Assembly: GCA_049325315.1 (NCBI GenBank)
Contig: JBMONB010000197.1
Coordinates: 115,536 to 179,535 of the forward strand
Source: JAWLHU01 sp049325315
GTDB taxonomy: Bacteria > Bacillota > Sulfobacillia > Symbiobacteriales > Symbiobacteriaceae
DNA length: 64,000 nucleotides
Direction of reading: 5' to 3'
The position numbers and the translations under genes are program-made. The notes beneath the pieces are model-generated. The model was not told the DNA's origin and made no database searches. It saw only the letters and a program-made list of their open reading frames with translations. Positions 49,498-57,214 of this stretch are shown in pieces (positions within the stretch are counted from its first letter, which is position 1; each line of letters begins with the position of its first letter).

Positions 49498-49669
49498 CTA
49501 ACGTGGGGGGGCGCCGTGTGTGGGCACCCCGTCGCTCCTACGTTAGTCGCTAAGGGGCGGCTACGGCTCAGTTCGGCCCGCCACCGATCGGAACCGCGGC
49601 GGGTACGGCCCTTTTAGGGGCGCACCGCCGATCGGTGGCTCATAGCTGGTCTGCCTAGCGCCCCTAAGC
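49498..49669. other. Structured intergenic element between the lyase and racemase genes
   Basis: Three arms are visible. GCTAAGGGGCG (49549-49559) faces CGCCCCTAAGC (49659-49669, one mismatch). GCCACCGATCGG (49580-49591) faces CCGATCGGTGGC (49628-49639, perfect). CTAACGT (49498-49504) faces ACGTTAG (49540-49546). No known riboswitch was recognised. It could be a leader RNA of the racemase gene on the minus strand or a palindromic repeat. No open frame of note occurs in 49466-49754. Confidence 0.5.
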
Positions 49670-49754
49670 TCCGGCACTGATGTCGCTCTGGGGTACCCCC
49701 ACCCGGCTTGGCTTGACCTCTTCTTACCGGGTCGCGCTGGCCGATCGAGTCCCC

Positions 49755-50639
49755 CTAGATTAATTGGAGGGTCTTTAGAGCGGTCTCCAGGCGCTGGGTC
49801 TCTTCCTCGTTTAGCATCATTCTGGGGCTCCTTGCGGGGCCGCCGGCCTGGCCGATCTTGTCCATGGCGGTCTTTACTACCTGGACCAGCTTGCCGGAGG
49901 ACTCGATCATGTGGCAGAGGGGGAGCATCTGCTGGTAGATCTCCCACCCCTTCTTCCAGTCGCCCTGCTCGACGGCTGTGGTGTGCAGGTCGGTTACCAG
50001 CTTGGGGATCACGTTGCCGGCTACCGAGACCCAGCCTTCGGCGCCTACCAGGAAGGACTCCATAGCCAGGTCGTCCCAGCCGCACCAGCCCTGGAAGGTG
50101 CCGTTGCTCAGGCGGATCAGGTCCCGCAGCTTTCTGATGTCGCCGCTGGATTCTTTCACGGCGACTACCGTCGGCAGTTCCCGGTGGATTTTGAGCATCA
50201 GGTCGATCGACATGTCGATGCCGCTGGTCCAGGGGTTGTTGTAGAGGATGATGGGCAGGTCCACTGCCTCGGTCAGGAGGGCGAAGTGGTGGAAGATCTC
50301 CTCTTCCTTGGGCTTCATGTAGTACGGGTTGATCACCATGGCCGCCGCGGCGCCGTTCTGCTGGGCGTGGCGGGTGTACTCGATCGTCTGCTGGGTGGTC
50401 TCGGCGGCGGTGCCGGCTACCACCGGGACCCGGCCGTTGGCCTCCTCGACGACCGTCTCTACGAGCTTCATGCGCTCTTCGCGAGTCAAGCTGACGAACT
50501 CACCGGTGCTGCCGCCGGCAATCAGGCCCCGGACGCCCTGGGCGATGTAGAAGTTGACGTTGCTGCGAAGGCCCTGCCAGTCTACCGACTGGTCCTTGTT
50601 CATCGGGGTGATCATGACAGGGAATGCCCCACGGATCAT
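49755..50639 (-). CDS. DapA-family aldolase/lyase
   Basis: 294 residues with a TIM-barrel fold. Schiff-base Lys is in VVAVKESSGD near residue 165, the catalytic Tyr is in LPIILYNNPWTSG near 137, and the GSTGEF pattern near 44 is the substrate-carboxylate loop. The family includes dihydrodipicolinate synthase, N-acetylneuraminate lyase and delta1-pyrroline-4-hydroxy-2-carboxylate deaminase, which acts in hydroxyproline breakdown. Position between two proline racemase family genes strongly suggests the last. Product would be 2-oxoglutarate semialdehyde. ATG 50639 has AAAGGAG upstream. Confidence 0.85.
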   Translation of the reverse strand: MIRGAFPVMITPMNKDQSVDWQGLRSNVNFYIAQGVRGLIAGGSTGEFVSLTREERMKLVETVVEEANGRVPVVAGTAAETTQQTIEYTRHAQQNGAAAAMVINPYYMKPKEEEIFHHFALLTEAVDLPIILYNNPWTSGIDMSIDLMLKIHRELPTVVAVKESSGDIRKLRDLIRLSNGTFQGWCGWDDLAMESFLVGAEGWVSVAGNVIPKLVTDLHTTAVEQGDWKKGWEIYQQMLPLCHMIESSGKLVQVVKTAMDKIGQAGGPARSPRMMLNEEETQRLETALKTLQLI

Positions 50640-50664
50640 TTGAACCCACTCCTTTGTTTTTAGG

Positions 50665-51672
50665 CTACATTAGCAGAAAACCGGTCTTGATCTCGTCGCG
50701 GGGGTCGATTACGAACTGGTGGAACCCGGTGATCCAGGCCTGGCCTGTGACCTCGGGGACGACCGCTGGGAGGCCGCCCACCTGCGTCAGCTCCAGCGCC
50801 CGGGCCCGGAAGATCGAGCCGGTGATCGACTCGTAGACAAACTCCTGGTTCAGCGCCAGTTCGCCCCTGGCGACCATGGCGGCCACCTTGGAGGAGGTGC
50901 CGGTGCCGCATGGGCTGCGGTCTACGCCGCCGGGGGGGATGATCACTACGTTCTTGGCGTGCGCCTCGGGGTGGGTGGGCTTGCCGTAGAACTCTACGTG
51001 GGTGCCGCCTCGGATAAAGGGGGCTTCGGGGTGCTCGATCCTGAGCGCCTTGTTGGTAGCCTCGCGGATCGCGATGCCTGTGGCGATCAGGTGGGCGGCG
51101 TTGGCCGGGACCAGGTCGAGGCCCAGGGCCTCGGCGCTGGTGAGAATGTAGTAGTTGCCGCCGTAGGCTACGTCGACCGTCACCTTGCCGATGCCGGGGA
51201 CATCGATCACCTGGTCGGCGTAGTGCAGGAAGGAGGGGATATTGGCGAAGGTGACGCCCAGCGCCTTGCCGTCCTTGACCTCGACCTTCACGCGGACCAG
51301 GCCGGCGGGTGTGTCCAGGTTGATGTGGGTGTAGGGCTCGGTAACCGGGACCAGCTCTGCCTCTACGGCCGCGGTGCAGAGGCCGATGGTGTCATGGCCG
51401 CACATGGGCAGGTAACCGCCGGTCTCAATGTAGATCACGCCCAGGTCGGCCTCGGGGTGGCAGGGTTCGGTCAGCACACAGCCGGACATCACCTCGTGGC
51501 CCCGGGGCTCGTACATGAGCACCTCGCGCAGCCAGTCGTGGTTTTGCTTCATGTCCAGCATCTTCTCGCTCATCGTCTTGCCCTGAAGCCGAATCGAACC
51601 CCCGATGATCGTACGGGTGGGGTTTCCGCCCGTGTGGCTGTCGATGGTGGAGATCAACTTCCGGAACCTCAA
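50665..51672 (-). CDS. Proline racemase family enzyme, copy 2
   Basis: 335 residues. Both catalytic Cys are present (GGYLPMCGHDTIGL near residue 90 and DRSPCGTGTSSK near 255), again pointing to a racemase or epimerase rather than a dehydratase. It starts at TTG 51672, overlapping the preceding stop by four bases (TTGA). Being coupled to the DadA-like oxidase, it may make the D-isomer that the oxidase consumes. The two copies are clearly divergent from each other and may have different substrates. Confidence 0.85.
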   Translation of the reverse strand: MRFRKLISTIDSHTGGNPTRTIIGGSIRLQGKTMSEKMLDMKQNHDWLREVLMYEPRGHEVMSGCVLTEPCHPEADLGVIYIETGGYLPMCGHDTIGLCTAAVEAELVPVTEPYTHINLDTPAGLVRVKVEVKDGKALGVTFANIPSFLHYADQVIDVPGIGKVTVDVAYGGNYYILTSAEALGLDLVPANAAHLIATGIAIREATNKALRIEHPEAPFIRGGTHVEFYGKPTHPEAHAKNVVIIPPGGVDRSPCGTGTSSKVAAMVARGELALNQEFVYESITGSIFRARALELTQVGGLPAVVPEVTGQAWITGFHQFVIDPRDEIKTGFLLM

Positions 51673-52853
51673 TGCGGCTCACTCCTCTCGAAGCGGTCGA
51701 TGCGGACCGGATCGGTCGGGATACAGGTGGGCTGTCCGATCAGCATCTCGGCGACGACCTTGCCCGTTACGGCAGCCAGGCTGATCCCGTCGCCCTCGTG
51801 GCCGGCTGCTACGTAGAAGCCGGGCACCTTGTCCACGGCAGAGATCACGGGCAGGTGGTCCGGGGTCCAGGGGCGGACGCCGGCGTAGGCCCGAATCACG
51901 GGGATCTCCTTCATGACTGGGTAGAACCTCACCGCCCGGCGGGCGATGGTGGCGATCACCCGGGTGTCGATGCTGGTGTCGATGCCGACGAACTGCCGGC
52001 TGCTGCCGATCAGGAAGTTAGAGACCGTGGTGGGCTCGAAGACCATTGCCACCCCGTAGCGCTCCGTCTCCTCATCGACGACGCGCTGGCCGCCGAACTT
52101 GGAGATCAGGTAGCCGAACTCCATCACCTTACGGCGGCTGACCGGATAGGTGCGGGCGGCGACCAGAATGTGGCCCTTGCGGGGCTTGATCGGCACCTCG
52201 ACCCCCACCATGGCTGCGATGGCGGGAGCCCAGACCCCGCCTGCATTCACGACCCGCGTGGTGGCGATGACGCCCTGGCTCGTCTCTACGCCGGCGATGG
52301 CGCCACTCGGATCTCTGCGGAAGCCGGTTACCTCGGCAAAGGGGATGATCTTGGCCCCGTGCCGCTGGGCACCCCTGGCCAGAGCGTAGACCATGAGCGG
52401 CGGGTTGACCGTGCTGTCGGAGGCGCACTCCAGGCCGCCCAACAGGTCTGGGGCGAAGTAGGGAGAGTCGTCCTTCAGGTCCTGCCGGTCCAGCATGCGG
52501 AAGGGCAGGCCCAGCTTCTGCTGCCGGTCGACCCAGGAGCGTGCTGCCTCCATCTCTGCCTCGGTTTCACAGACGAGAATGGAGCCTGGCGCGCGGTACT
52601 CGAAGTCATCTAGCTCCCGGGCCAACTCCCGGACCAACTCCTGGCTCTTCAGGGACATCTGGCTGTCAAAGCCTGGGTCCTTGTCTATGGCAAGGATATT
52701 GCCGTCACAGCGGGTCGATGTGCCGGCCCCGATCTCGCCTCGCTCCACCAGGGTGACTTCGAGCCCCGCCTTGGCGGCGTAGTAAGCGATCGCACAACCG
52801 ATGATCCCGCCGCCCACGATGACAATCTCAGAAGAGCTGGGGATCTGAGCCAC
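51669..52853 (-). CDS. FAD-dependent DadA-like amino acid dehydrogenase/oxidase
   Basis: About 394 residues from GTG 52853 behind GAGAGGGG. The dinucleotide fold is EIVIVGGGIIGCAIAYYAAKAGLEVTLVE, and the C-terminus has GVRPWTPDHLPVIS and GFYVAAGHEGDGISLAAVTGKVVAEML, the DAO-family block. Family members include glycine oxidase, D-amino acid dehydrogenase and the catalytic subunit of D-hydroxyproline dehydrogenases. With the ferredoxin-like and HcnB-like genes across the divergent promoter it could form a multi-subunit dehydrogenase. It leads the minus-strand run and has a sigma-54-like promoter. Confidence 0.85.
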   Translation of the reverse strand: MAQIPSSSEIVIVGGGIIGCAIAYYAAKAGLEVTLVERGEIGAGTSTRCDGNILAIDKDPGFDSQMSLKSQELVRELARELDDFEYRAPGSILVCETEAEMEAARSWVDRQQKLGLPFRMLDRQDLKDDSPYFAPDLLGGLECASDSTVNPPLMVYALARGAQRHGAKIIPFAEVTGFRRDPSGAIAGVETSQGVIATTRVVNAGGVWAPAIAAMVGVEVPIKPRKGHILVAARTYPVSRRKVMEFGYLISKFGGQRVVDEETERYGVAMVFEPTTVSNFLIGSSRQFVGIDTSIDTRVIATIARRAVRFYPVMKEIPVIRAYAGVRPWTPDHLPVISAVDKVPGFYVAAGHEGDGISLAAVTGKVVAEMLIGQPTCIPTDPVRIDRFERSEPH

Positions 52854-53196
52854 GAATGCATTTCCCCTCTCGTGTTTCGCGCAGCCTGCAGGGTACTTTG
52901 GACTCCCCTTATTCAAGGAGCGTGCCAACAATGGCGTAGGCAGGGGGGTACTTTGACGTACTCTCCCTGCCCGATGGTGTCCGTCTGTACGGATACAGGC
53001 GTATTGGCCCAATCGGAGAGGCCTATCGACCCATTCAGATTATTATCTATATGGATATATTGGGTAGTACTTCCTTGGTTACAATTGTTCACATCATTTC
53101 ATCGAACGGCACTATGTGTGGTGTAGTGTATGTGCTAAGATTGCAACAAGTGTCCAATTTCCCTCACACTATTTGTACACTGGGGGTAGGAACGTC
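52854..53196. promoter_or_regulatory. Divergent regulatory region with sigma-54-like promoter and repeats
   Basis: A 343-base gap between the DadA-like gene and the activator. On the minus strand TGGCAC-N5-TTGA lies at 52919-52928 (the -12 TTGA deviates from TTGC), about 60 bases before GTG 52853. A ten-base repeat GGGTACTTTG occurs at 52891-52900 and 52946-52955, 55 bases apart. TCCGT and ACGGA (near 52980-52993) form a small inverted repeat. Plausible binding sites for the activator; only the sequence pattern supports this. Confidence 0.5.
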
Positions 53197-54987
53197 GTGG
53201 ACCTCCCGCAGGCAACCGTCTCGCAGATTATGACCCGGCATTTTCTGCTGCTGGAGCGCAGCAAATGGCCCGGTGAGGTAACCCATGATAAAGCGCGCAT
53301 CGTTCTGCTCACCGAGCACGGGCATCCGGTCGGAGCGGCCTTTCCCGAGCATCTGCTCAAGTGGCAACGGAAGTATCCGGAAGAGGGACCGGACCGGTTT
53401 GCCTGGTTCGCGGTGAAGGAGATTCCGGCCAAACGCCTCATTACCGATGCGGTCCCGCAAATGGGTGGCCATGTGACGGTGGTGGTCGATGAGGAGCGCT
53501 CTCCGGTGGGAGTACTCCTCTGGGCTGATGTGGCCTGGTTTCTGGTGTCGGAGTACCTCAAGCTTCAGGCCCGGTTCCAGACGGCGCTTAACACGCTGGA
53601 GGAGAGCGTCTCCATGATCGACGAGGAGGGCACGGTGATCGCCTGGAACCGGGCGGCTCAGCGGCTTTTCGATATCGAGCCATCGGAGATTATCGGCCGG
53701 TCGCTGGCCGAGTTCTTCCCGTACAAGGACCAGTGGAGCCTTCGAGCCCTGAAGACGGGGAACTCCGTCCACCAGGGGCTGCATGAGCCGCATCCGGGCA
53801 CCTGGGTGATCATCAATTCCGCTCCGGTACGGCTGGGCGACCGGATTATCGGCGCCCTGGCTGTGGAGCAGAACGTGACCAACATGGTGAATCTGAACGA
53901 GCAGTTGTACCGGACGACATCGGAGGTGAAGGCGCTCCAGGGGATGGTCGCCTCCCTCCGGCAGAACGACGACCCCTTTGGGGCGATTCGGGGCCGGGGC
54001 ACGGCGATTCAGGCGGCGATCGCCCTGGCGCGCAAGGTGGCTGCTTCGGACGCCACGGTTCTGATCCGGGGCGAGAGTGGTGTGGGCAAGGAGCTGTTTG
54101 CGAAGGCGATCCACGCCACCAGCGAGCGGCGGGATCAGCCCTTTGTGGCGATCAACTGTGGGGCGATTCCGGCCTCGCTCTTCGAAAGCGAGCTCTTTGG
54201 CTATGAGCGCGGCGCCTTTACCGGGGCGGACCAGAAGGGCAAGTCGGGCAAGCTGGAGCAGGCGCAGGGTGGCACACTCTTTCTCGACGAGGTGGGCGAA
54301 CTTTCGCTGGAGGCGCAGGTAAAGCTCCTCCGGGTGCTCCAGGATCGCCGGTTCTACCGGCTGGGCAGCGATAAACCGCGCCAGGCCGATGTGCGCATTA
54401 TCGCCGCCACCAACGCGAACCTTGAGGAGATGCTCCGGGAGGGATCTTTCCGGGAGGATCTCTACTTCCGGCTCGATGTGATGTCCATTGAGCTACCGCC
54501 TCTGCGGGAGCGGGGCGAAGATATGGCCGAGCTGGTGCACGACATTGCCCAGGAGTTCGCCCTCCGGTACCGGCGCCCGATTGTGGGCATTGAGCCGGAG
54601 GTGATGCTCACCCTCATGAGTCACAGCTGGCCGGGCAACGTCCGGGAGCTCCGCAACGTCATGGAGCGGCTGGTGGTCCTGGCGGACGACGGGATGATCC
54701 GGGCCGAGCACCTGCCGCAGGCAATCCGGCGGCCGGCTGGTACGGCGGCCCCGGCTCCACCGCGGGCGCCCTCCCTGGAGACACCGGACAGATATAAGGT
54801 GCCCGCCGCCCCCCAGGGAGGCTACCCGGAGTTCCGACCGCTGCCCGACGCGGCCCGTGAGGCACGCCGCCGGGCCATACGGGAGGCGCTGGAGGCCTGC
54901 GACCAGAACCGGTCGAAGGCGGCGAAGATGCTGGGCATCTCCCGCAGCGCTCTCTACTATCAGCTCCGGCAGCTGGAGATGGACTAG
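53197..54987 (+). CDS. Sigma-54-dependent transcriptional activator (PAS-AAA-Fis, PrdR-like)
   Basis: 596 residues from GTG 53197 behind GGGGGTAGG. An N-terminal region with a CBS-like segment (about 1-120) is followed by PAS (about 125-230: LNTLEESVSMIDEEGTVIAWNRAAQRLFDIEPSEIIGRSL). The AAA+ domain has Walker A GESGVGKE near 292, the sigma-54 contact GAFTGA near 338, and GGTLFLDEVGELS; the C-terminus has a Fis-type HTH (KAAKMLGISRSALYYQLRQL). Regulators of this type (PrdR) control proline-related genes in Clostridia. It should activate the -24/-12 promoter at 54994 and perhaps the minus-strand operon. Confidence 0.95.
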   Translation: MDLPQATVSQIMTRHFLLLERSKWPGEVTHDKARIVLLTEHGHPVGAAFPEHLLKWQRKYPEEGPDRFAWFAVKEIPAKRLITDAVPQMGGHVTVVVDEERSPVGVLLWADVAWFLVSEYLKLQARFQTALNTLEESVSMIDEEGTVIAWNRAAQRLFDIEPSEIIGRSLAEFFPYKDQWSLRALKTGNSVHQGLHEPHPGTWVIINSAPVRLGDRIIGALAVEQNVTNMVNLNEQLYRTTSEVKALQGMVASLRQNDDPFGAIRGRGTAIQAAIALARKVAASDATVLIRGESGVGKELFAKAIHATSERRDQPFVAINCGAIPASLFESELFGYERGAFTGADQKGKSGKLEQAQGGTLFLDEVGELSLEAQVKLLRVLQDRRFYRLGSDKPRQADVRIIAATNANLEEMLREGSFREDLYFRLDVMSIELPPLRERGEDMAELVHDIAQEFALRYRRPIVGIEPEVMLTLMSHSWPGNVRELRNVMERLVVLADDGMIRAEHLPQAIRRPAGTAAPAPPRAPSLETPDRYKVPAAPQGGYPEFRPLPDAAREARRRAIREALEACDQNRSKAAKMLGISRSALYYQLRQLEMD

Positions 54988-54993
54988 CCTCCT

Positions 54994-55010
54994 TGGCACA
55001 GGCCTTGCAA
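54994..55010 (+). promoter_or_regulatory. Sigma-54 promoter, perfect consensus
   Basis: TGGCAC (54994-54999), five bases and TTGCAA (55005-55010) match the -24/-12 consensus at every conserved position. It lies after the activator stop and about 26 bases ahead of the GTG of the first oxidoreductase-cluster gene. Confidence 0.9.
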
Positions 55011-55035
55011 CGGACAGGGGCAGGAGGTGCTTCGG

Positions 55036-55317
55036 GTGAAAGATCAGCTGATCATCTGCCGGTGCGAAGAGGTCACCCTGCAGGAGATCCGGGAGGCGGT
55101 TGCGGGCGGAGCGATGACCGCCCGGCAGGTGAAGATGTCTACCAGGGCAGGCATGGGATTCTGCCAGGGACGGACTTGCCGTCACCTGATTGAGCAGGTG
55201 GCAGGAGTGGCGCCAGAGCAGGCGGACCCCGCCGTGGCCGAGGCCTCTGTTATGGCGTTCAAGCCGCCGGCACGACCGGTCACCTTCGGCCGGCTGGCAG
55301 GGGAGGGACGAAAGTGA
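55036..55317 (+). CDS. BFD-like [2Fe-2S] protein
   Basis: 93 residues from GTG 55036, seven bases after AGGAGGTG. IICRCEEVTLQEIREAV is the CxC pair of the BFD-like domain, and GMGFCQGRTCRHL provides the second pair (C-x4-C). Such domains are found as subunits of amino-acid dehydrogenases. The C-terminal 30 residues are Pro-rich. GTGA overlap couples it to the next gene. Together with the next two proteins it resembles the alpha, beta and gamma subunits of D-hydroxyproline dehydrogenase or sarcosine oxidase-like complexes. Confidence 0.85.
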   Translation: MKDQLIICRCEEVTLQEIREAVAGGAMTARQVKMSTRAGMGFCQGRTCRHLIEQVAGVAPEQADPAVAEASVMAFKPPARPVTFGRLAGEGRK

Positions 55318-55640
55318 GCGACCTGCGGGTTTTGACCCACCCGATTCTGGGCGATGCCCCCCGGGAGCGGCTGGTGACCTTTACCTTCGACGGGCAGGAG
55401 ATTACCGGCCACGAGGGAGAGCCAATCGCCGCGGCCCTGATGGCCAGCGGCATTCGCACCCTGCGGCGCAGTGAGCGGACCGGTGAGCCGCGGGGAGTCT
55501 ACTGCGGGATCGGCCACTGCTACGAGTGCCGGGTCACGGTGGACGGCGTGGCCTCCCTGCGCTCCTGTATCACCCCGGTCCAGGAAGGGATCCGGGTGGA
55601 ATCCGGCTCCCGCCCGCCCGGTGGGGAGGTGTCCTCATGA
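55314..55640 (+). CDS. Ferredoxin-like [2Fe-2S] subunit (HcnA/SoxA-like)
   Basis: 108 residues from GTG 55314. The 2Fe-2S ligands are YCGIGHCYECRVTVDGVASLRSC, matching the C-x4-C-x2-C-xn-C plant-type ferredoxin pattern. The N-terminal TFTFDGQEITGHEGEPIAAALMASGIRTLRRS is the same as in HcnA-type and hydroxyproline dehydrogenase subunits. It is the electron-transfer subunit. ATGA overlap with the next gene. Confidence 0.85.
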   Translation: MSDLRVLTHPILGDAPRERLVTFTFDGQEITGHEGEPIAAALMASGIRTLRRSERTGEPRGVYCGIGHCYECRVTVDGVASLRSCITPVQEGIRVESGSRPPGGEVSS

Positions 55641-56866
55641 GCCTGCGCACCTGTGACCTGGCCGTGATCGGCGGGGGTCCGGCGGGAATCAACGCAGCCA
55701 CCATTGCTGCCCGTGGCGGTCTCTCGGTCGTTGTGCTCGACGAGCACCCCCGGCCCGGGGGCCGGCTGCTCGGCCAGCTGCATGAGCTGCCCGGCCACGG
55801 CGAAGATGGCTGGTGGCGCGGGGCGGAGATCGCCCGCGCCATGCTGGCGGAGGCCCGCAGCGCCGGGGTGGAGATAATCAGCGGCGCCTCGGTCTGGGGC
55901 TTGCGCCCGGAGTGGGAGGTCCTGGTGGAGGGAGCGCCCTTCGAGACGGTAAAGGCGAATCGGGTGCTGATCGCCACCGGCGCCGTGGAGAAGTCGGTGC
56001 CGGTTCCGGGCTGGACGATTCCCGGCTGCATCACCGCAGGCGCTGCCCAGGTCTTTGTCAACGTGCACCGGGTGCGGCCCGGTCGCAAGGCGATCATGGT
56101 GGGCGTCAACGTGCTGACCATGACCATCGCCCGGGAGCTGGCCCTGGCAGGGGTGGAGGTGGTGGGGATCGCGATGCCGCCCCTCGGCCCCTTCTCGGCG
56201 GAGGCGGCCAACCCCACCCGGGTCATTGCCGGCCTGACCCAGATGGCCGGCCTGGCCCCTTCACCGCTGCTGCGGTTGGCCGGGGCGATCTTCAGCGAGC
56301 GGACCGCCGGTCTGGGGGCTCAGCTCTTCCCCAAGGGTGGTGTGAAACTCTGGTCGATTCCGCTGCTGCTGCGGCAGGCGGTGGTGGAGGTGCTGGGCGA
56401 CGAGCAGGTTACCGGCGTGGTGATCGAGGAGATCACCGCCGATGGCCAGCCTACCGGGCATCGGCGGCAGGTGGAGTTGGACCTGGTCTGCATCTCCGAT
56501 GGGCTCTACCCGCTGTCGGAACTGGCGGTGGCCGCCGGCTGCCGCATGGCCGACGTGCCGGAGCTGGGCGGCCGGGTGCCGCTCTACGGCCCGAATATGG
56601 AGACCACCGCCAAGGGGGTCTTCGTGGCCGGCAATATTACCGGTATTGAGGGGGCGCAGGTAGCCGCCGCTCAGGGCAAGGTGGCGGGCTACGGGATTCT
56701 GGCCGGGGCCGGGCGGCTCGCCCCCAACGACCCGGCGCAGACAGCCGCCCGGGAGGAGTTGGCCCGCGTGCGTGCGGGATCGCCGATTCGCTTCCACCCC
56801 AGGCTGAGCGACGGGCTGCAGAAGCTGGGCCAGGCCTGGCAGCCACTGGCGGGGGAGTCTACATGA
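55637..56866 (+). CDS. FAD/NAD(P)-dependent oxidoreductase subunit (HcnB-like)
   Basis: 409 residues from ATG 55637 (upstream extension is not translated). CDLAVIGGGPAGINAATIAARGG is the FAD-binding GxGxxG motif, and FVAGNITGIEGAQVAAAQGKVAG is the C-terminal pyridine-nucleotide-disulfide oxidoreductase segment. A GRKAIMVGVNVLTMTIARELALAG region could bind NAD(P). No redox-active disulfide is evident. HcnB-type subunits occur with 2Fe-2S and BFD-like proteins in D-hydroxyproline and sarcosine dehydrogenases. It forms the dehydrogenase with the two preceding gene products. Confidence 0.85.
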   Translation: MSLRTCDLAVIGGGPAGINAATIAARGGLSVVVLDEHPRPGGRLLGQLHELPGHGEDGWWRGAEIARAMLAEARSAGVEIISGASVWGLRPEWEVLVEGAPFETVKANRVLIATGAVEKSVPVPGWTIPGCITAGAAQVFVNVHRVRPGRKAIMVGVNVLTMTIARELALAGVEVVGIAMPPLGPFSAEAANPTRVIAGLTQMAGLAPSPLLRLAGAIFSERTAGLGAQLFPKGGVKLWSIPLLLRQAVVEVLGDEQVTGVVIEEITADGQPTGHRRQVELDLVCISDGLYPLSELAVAAGCRMADVPELGGRVPLYGPNMETTAKGVFVAGNITGIEGAQVAAAQGKVAGYGILAGAGRLAPNDPAQTAAREELARVRAGSPIRFHPRLSDGLQKLGQAWQPLAGEST

Positions 56867-57144
56867 GCGTAACGGTACGAATACCGGGCATCTGGCGCGG
56901 GCTGTCGGGCGGTCAGGCGGAGATTCAGGTGGAGGGCGCCACCGTGACCGAGGCGCTCAAACACCTGGGAGAGCAGTACCCGAGACTGCGTGACAGGCTC
57001 TTCACCCCCGAGGGGGAGTTGAAGAGTTATGTGCACATCTTCGTCAACCAGATCGACATCAAGACGCTGAGCGGGGCGGAGACGTCGCTCAGCGAGCACG
57101 ATGAGATCATCCTCCTGATGGCCATCGCCGGTGGGGCCGTGTAA
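56863..57144 (+). CDS. MoaD/ThiS-like ubiquitin-fold sulfur carrier
   Basis: 93 residues, coupled to the previous gene by ATGA. The beta-grasp pattern (VTVRIPGIWRGLSGGQAEIQVEG ... EHDEIILLMAIAGGAV) ends in GGAV; the functional end must be a C-terminal Gly-Gly, so two residues would have to be removed, as in some MoaD homologues of AOR-type systems. It could donate sulfur for the pterin of the aldehyde:ferredoxin oxidoreductase. Alternatively it acts in another sulfur-transfer reaction. Confidence 0.75.
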   Translation: MSVTVRIPGIWRGLSGGQAEIQVEGATVTEALKHLGEQYPRLRDRLFTPEGELKSYVHIFVNQIDIKTLSGAETSLSEHDEIILLMAIAGGAV

Positions 57145-57165
57145 GCCCGGGCACATAACAGACGA

Positions 57166-57209
57166 AGGGGCTGTCCCTGGCGGATTGATCCGCTTCTGGG
57201 ACAGCCCCT
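57166..57209. terminator. Bidirectional terminator between convergent genes
   Basis: AGGGGCTGTCCC (57166-57177) and GGGACAGCCCCT (57198-57209) pair perfectly; GCGGA and TCCGC form a nested inner stem. Short T content. It closes both the 55036-57144 operon and the FAA gene. Confidence 0.75.
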
Positions 57210-57214
57210 CTACG

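Noticed and set aside
49580..49605. GGAACCGCGG resembling part of a T-box antiterminator on the plus strand
   Set aside because: No plus-strand gene follows, the specifier and UGG context are missing, and the sequence is part of the inverted repeat described above.
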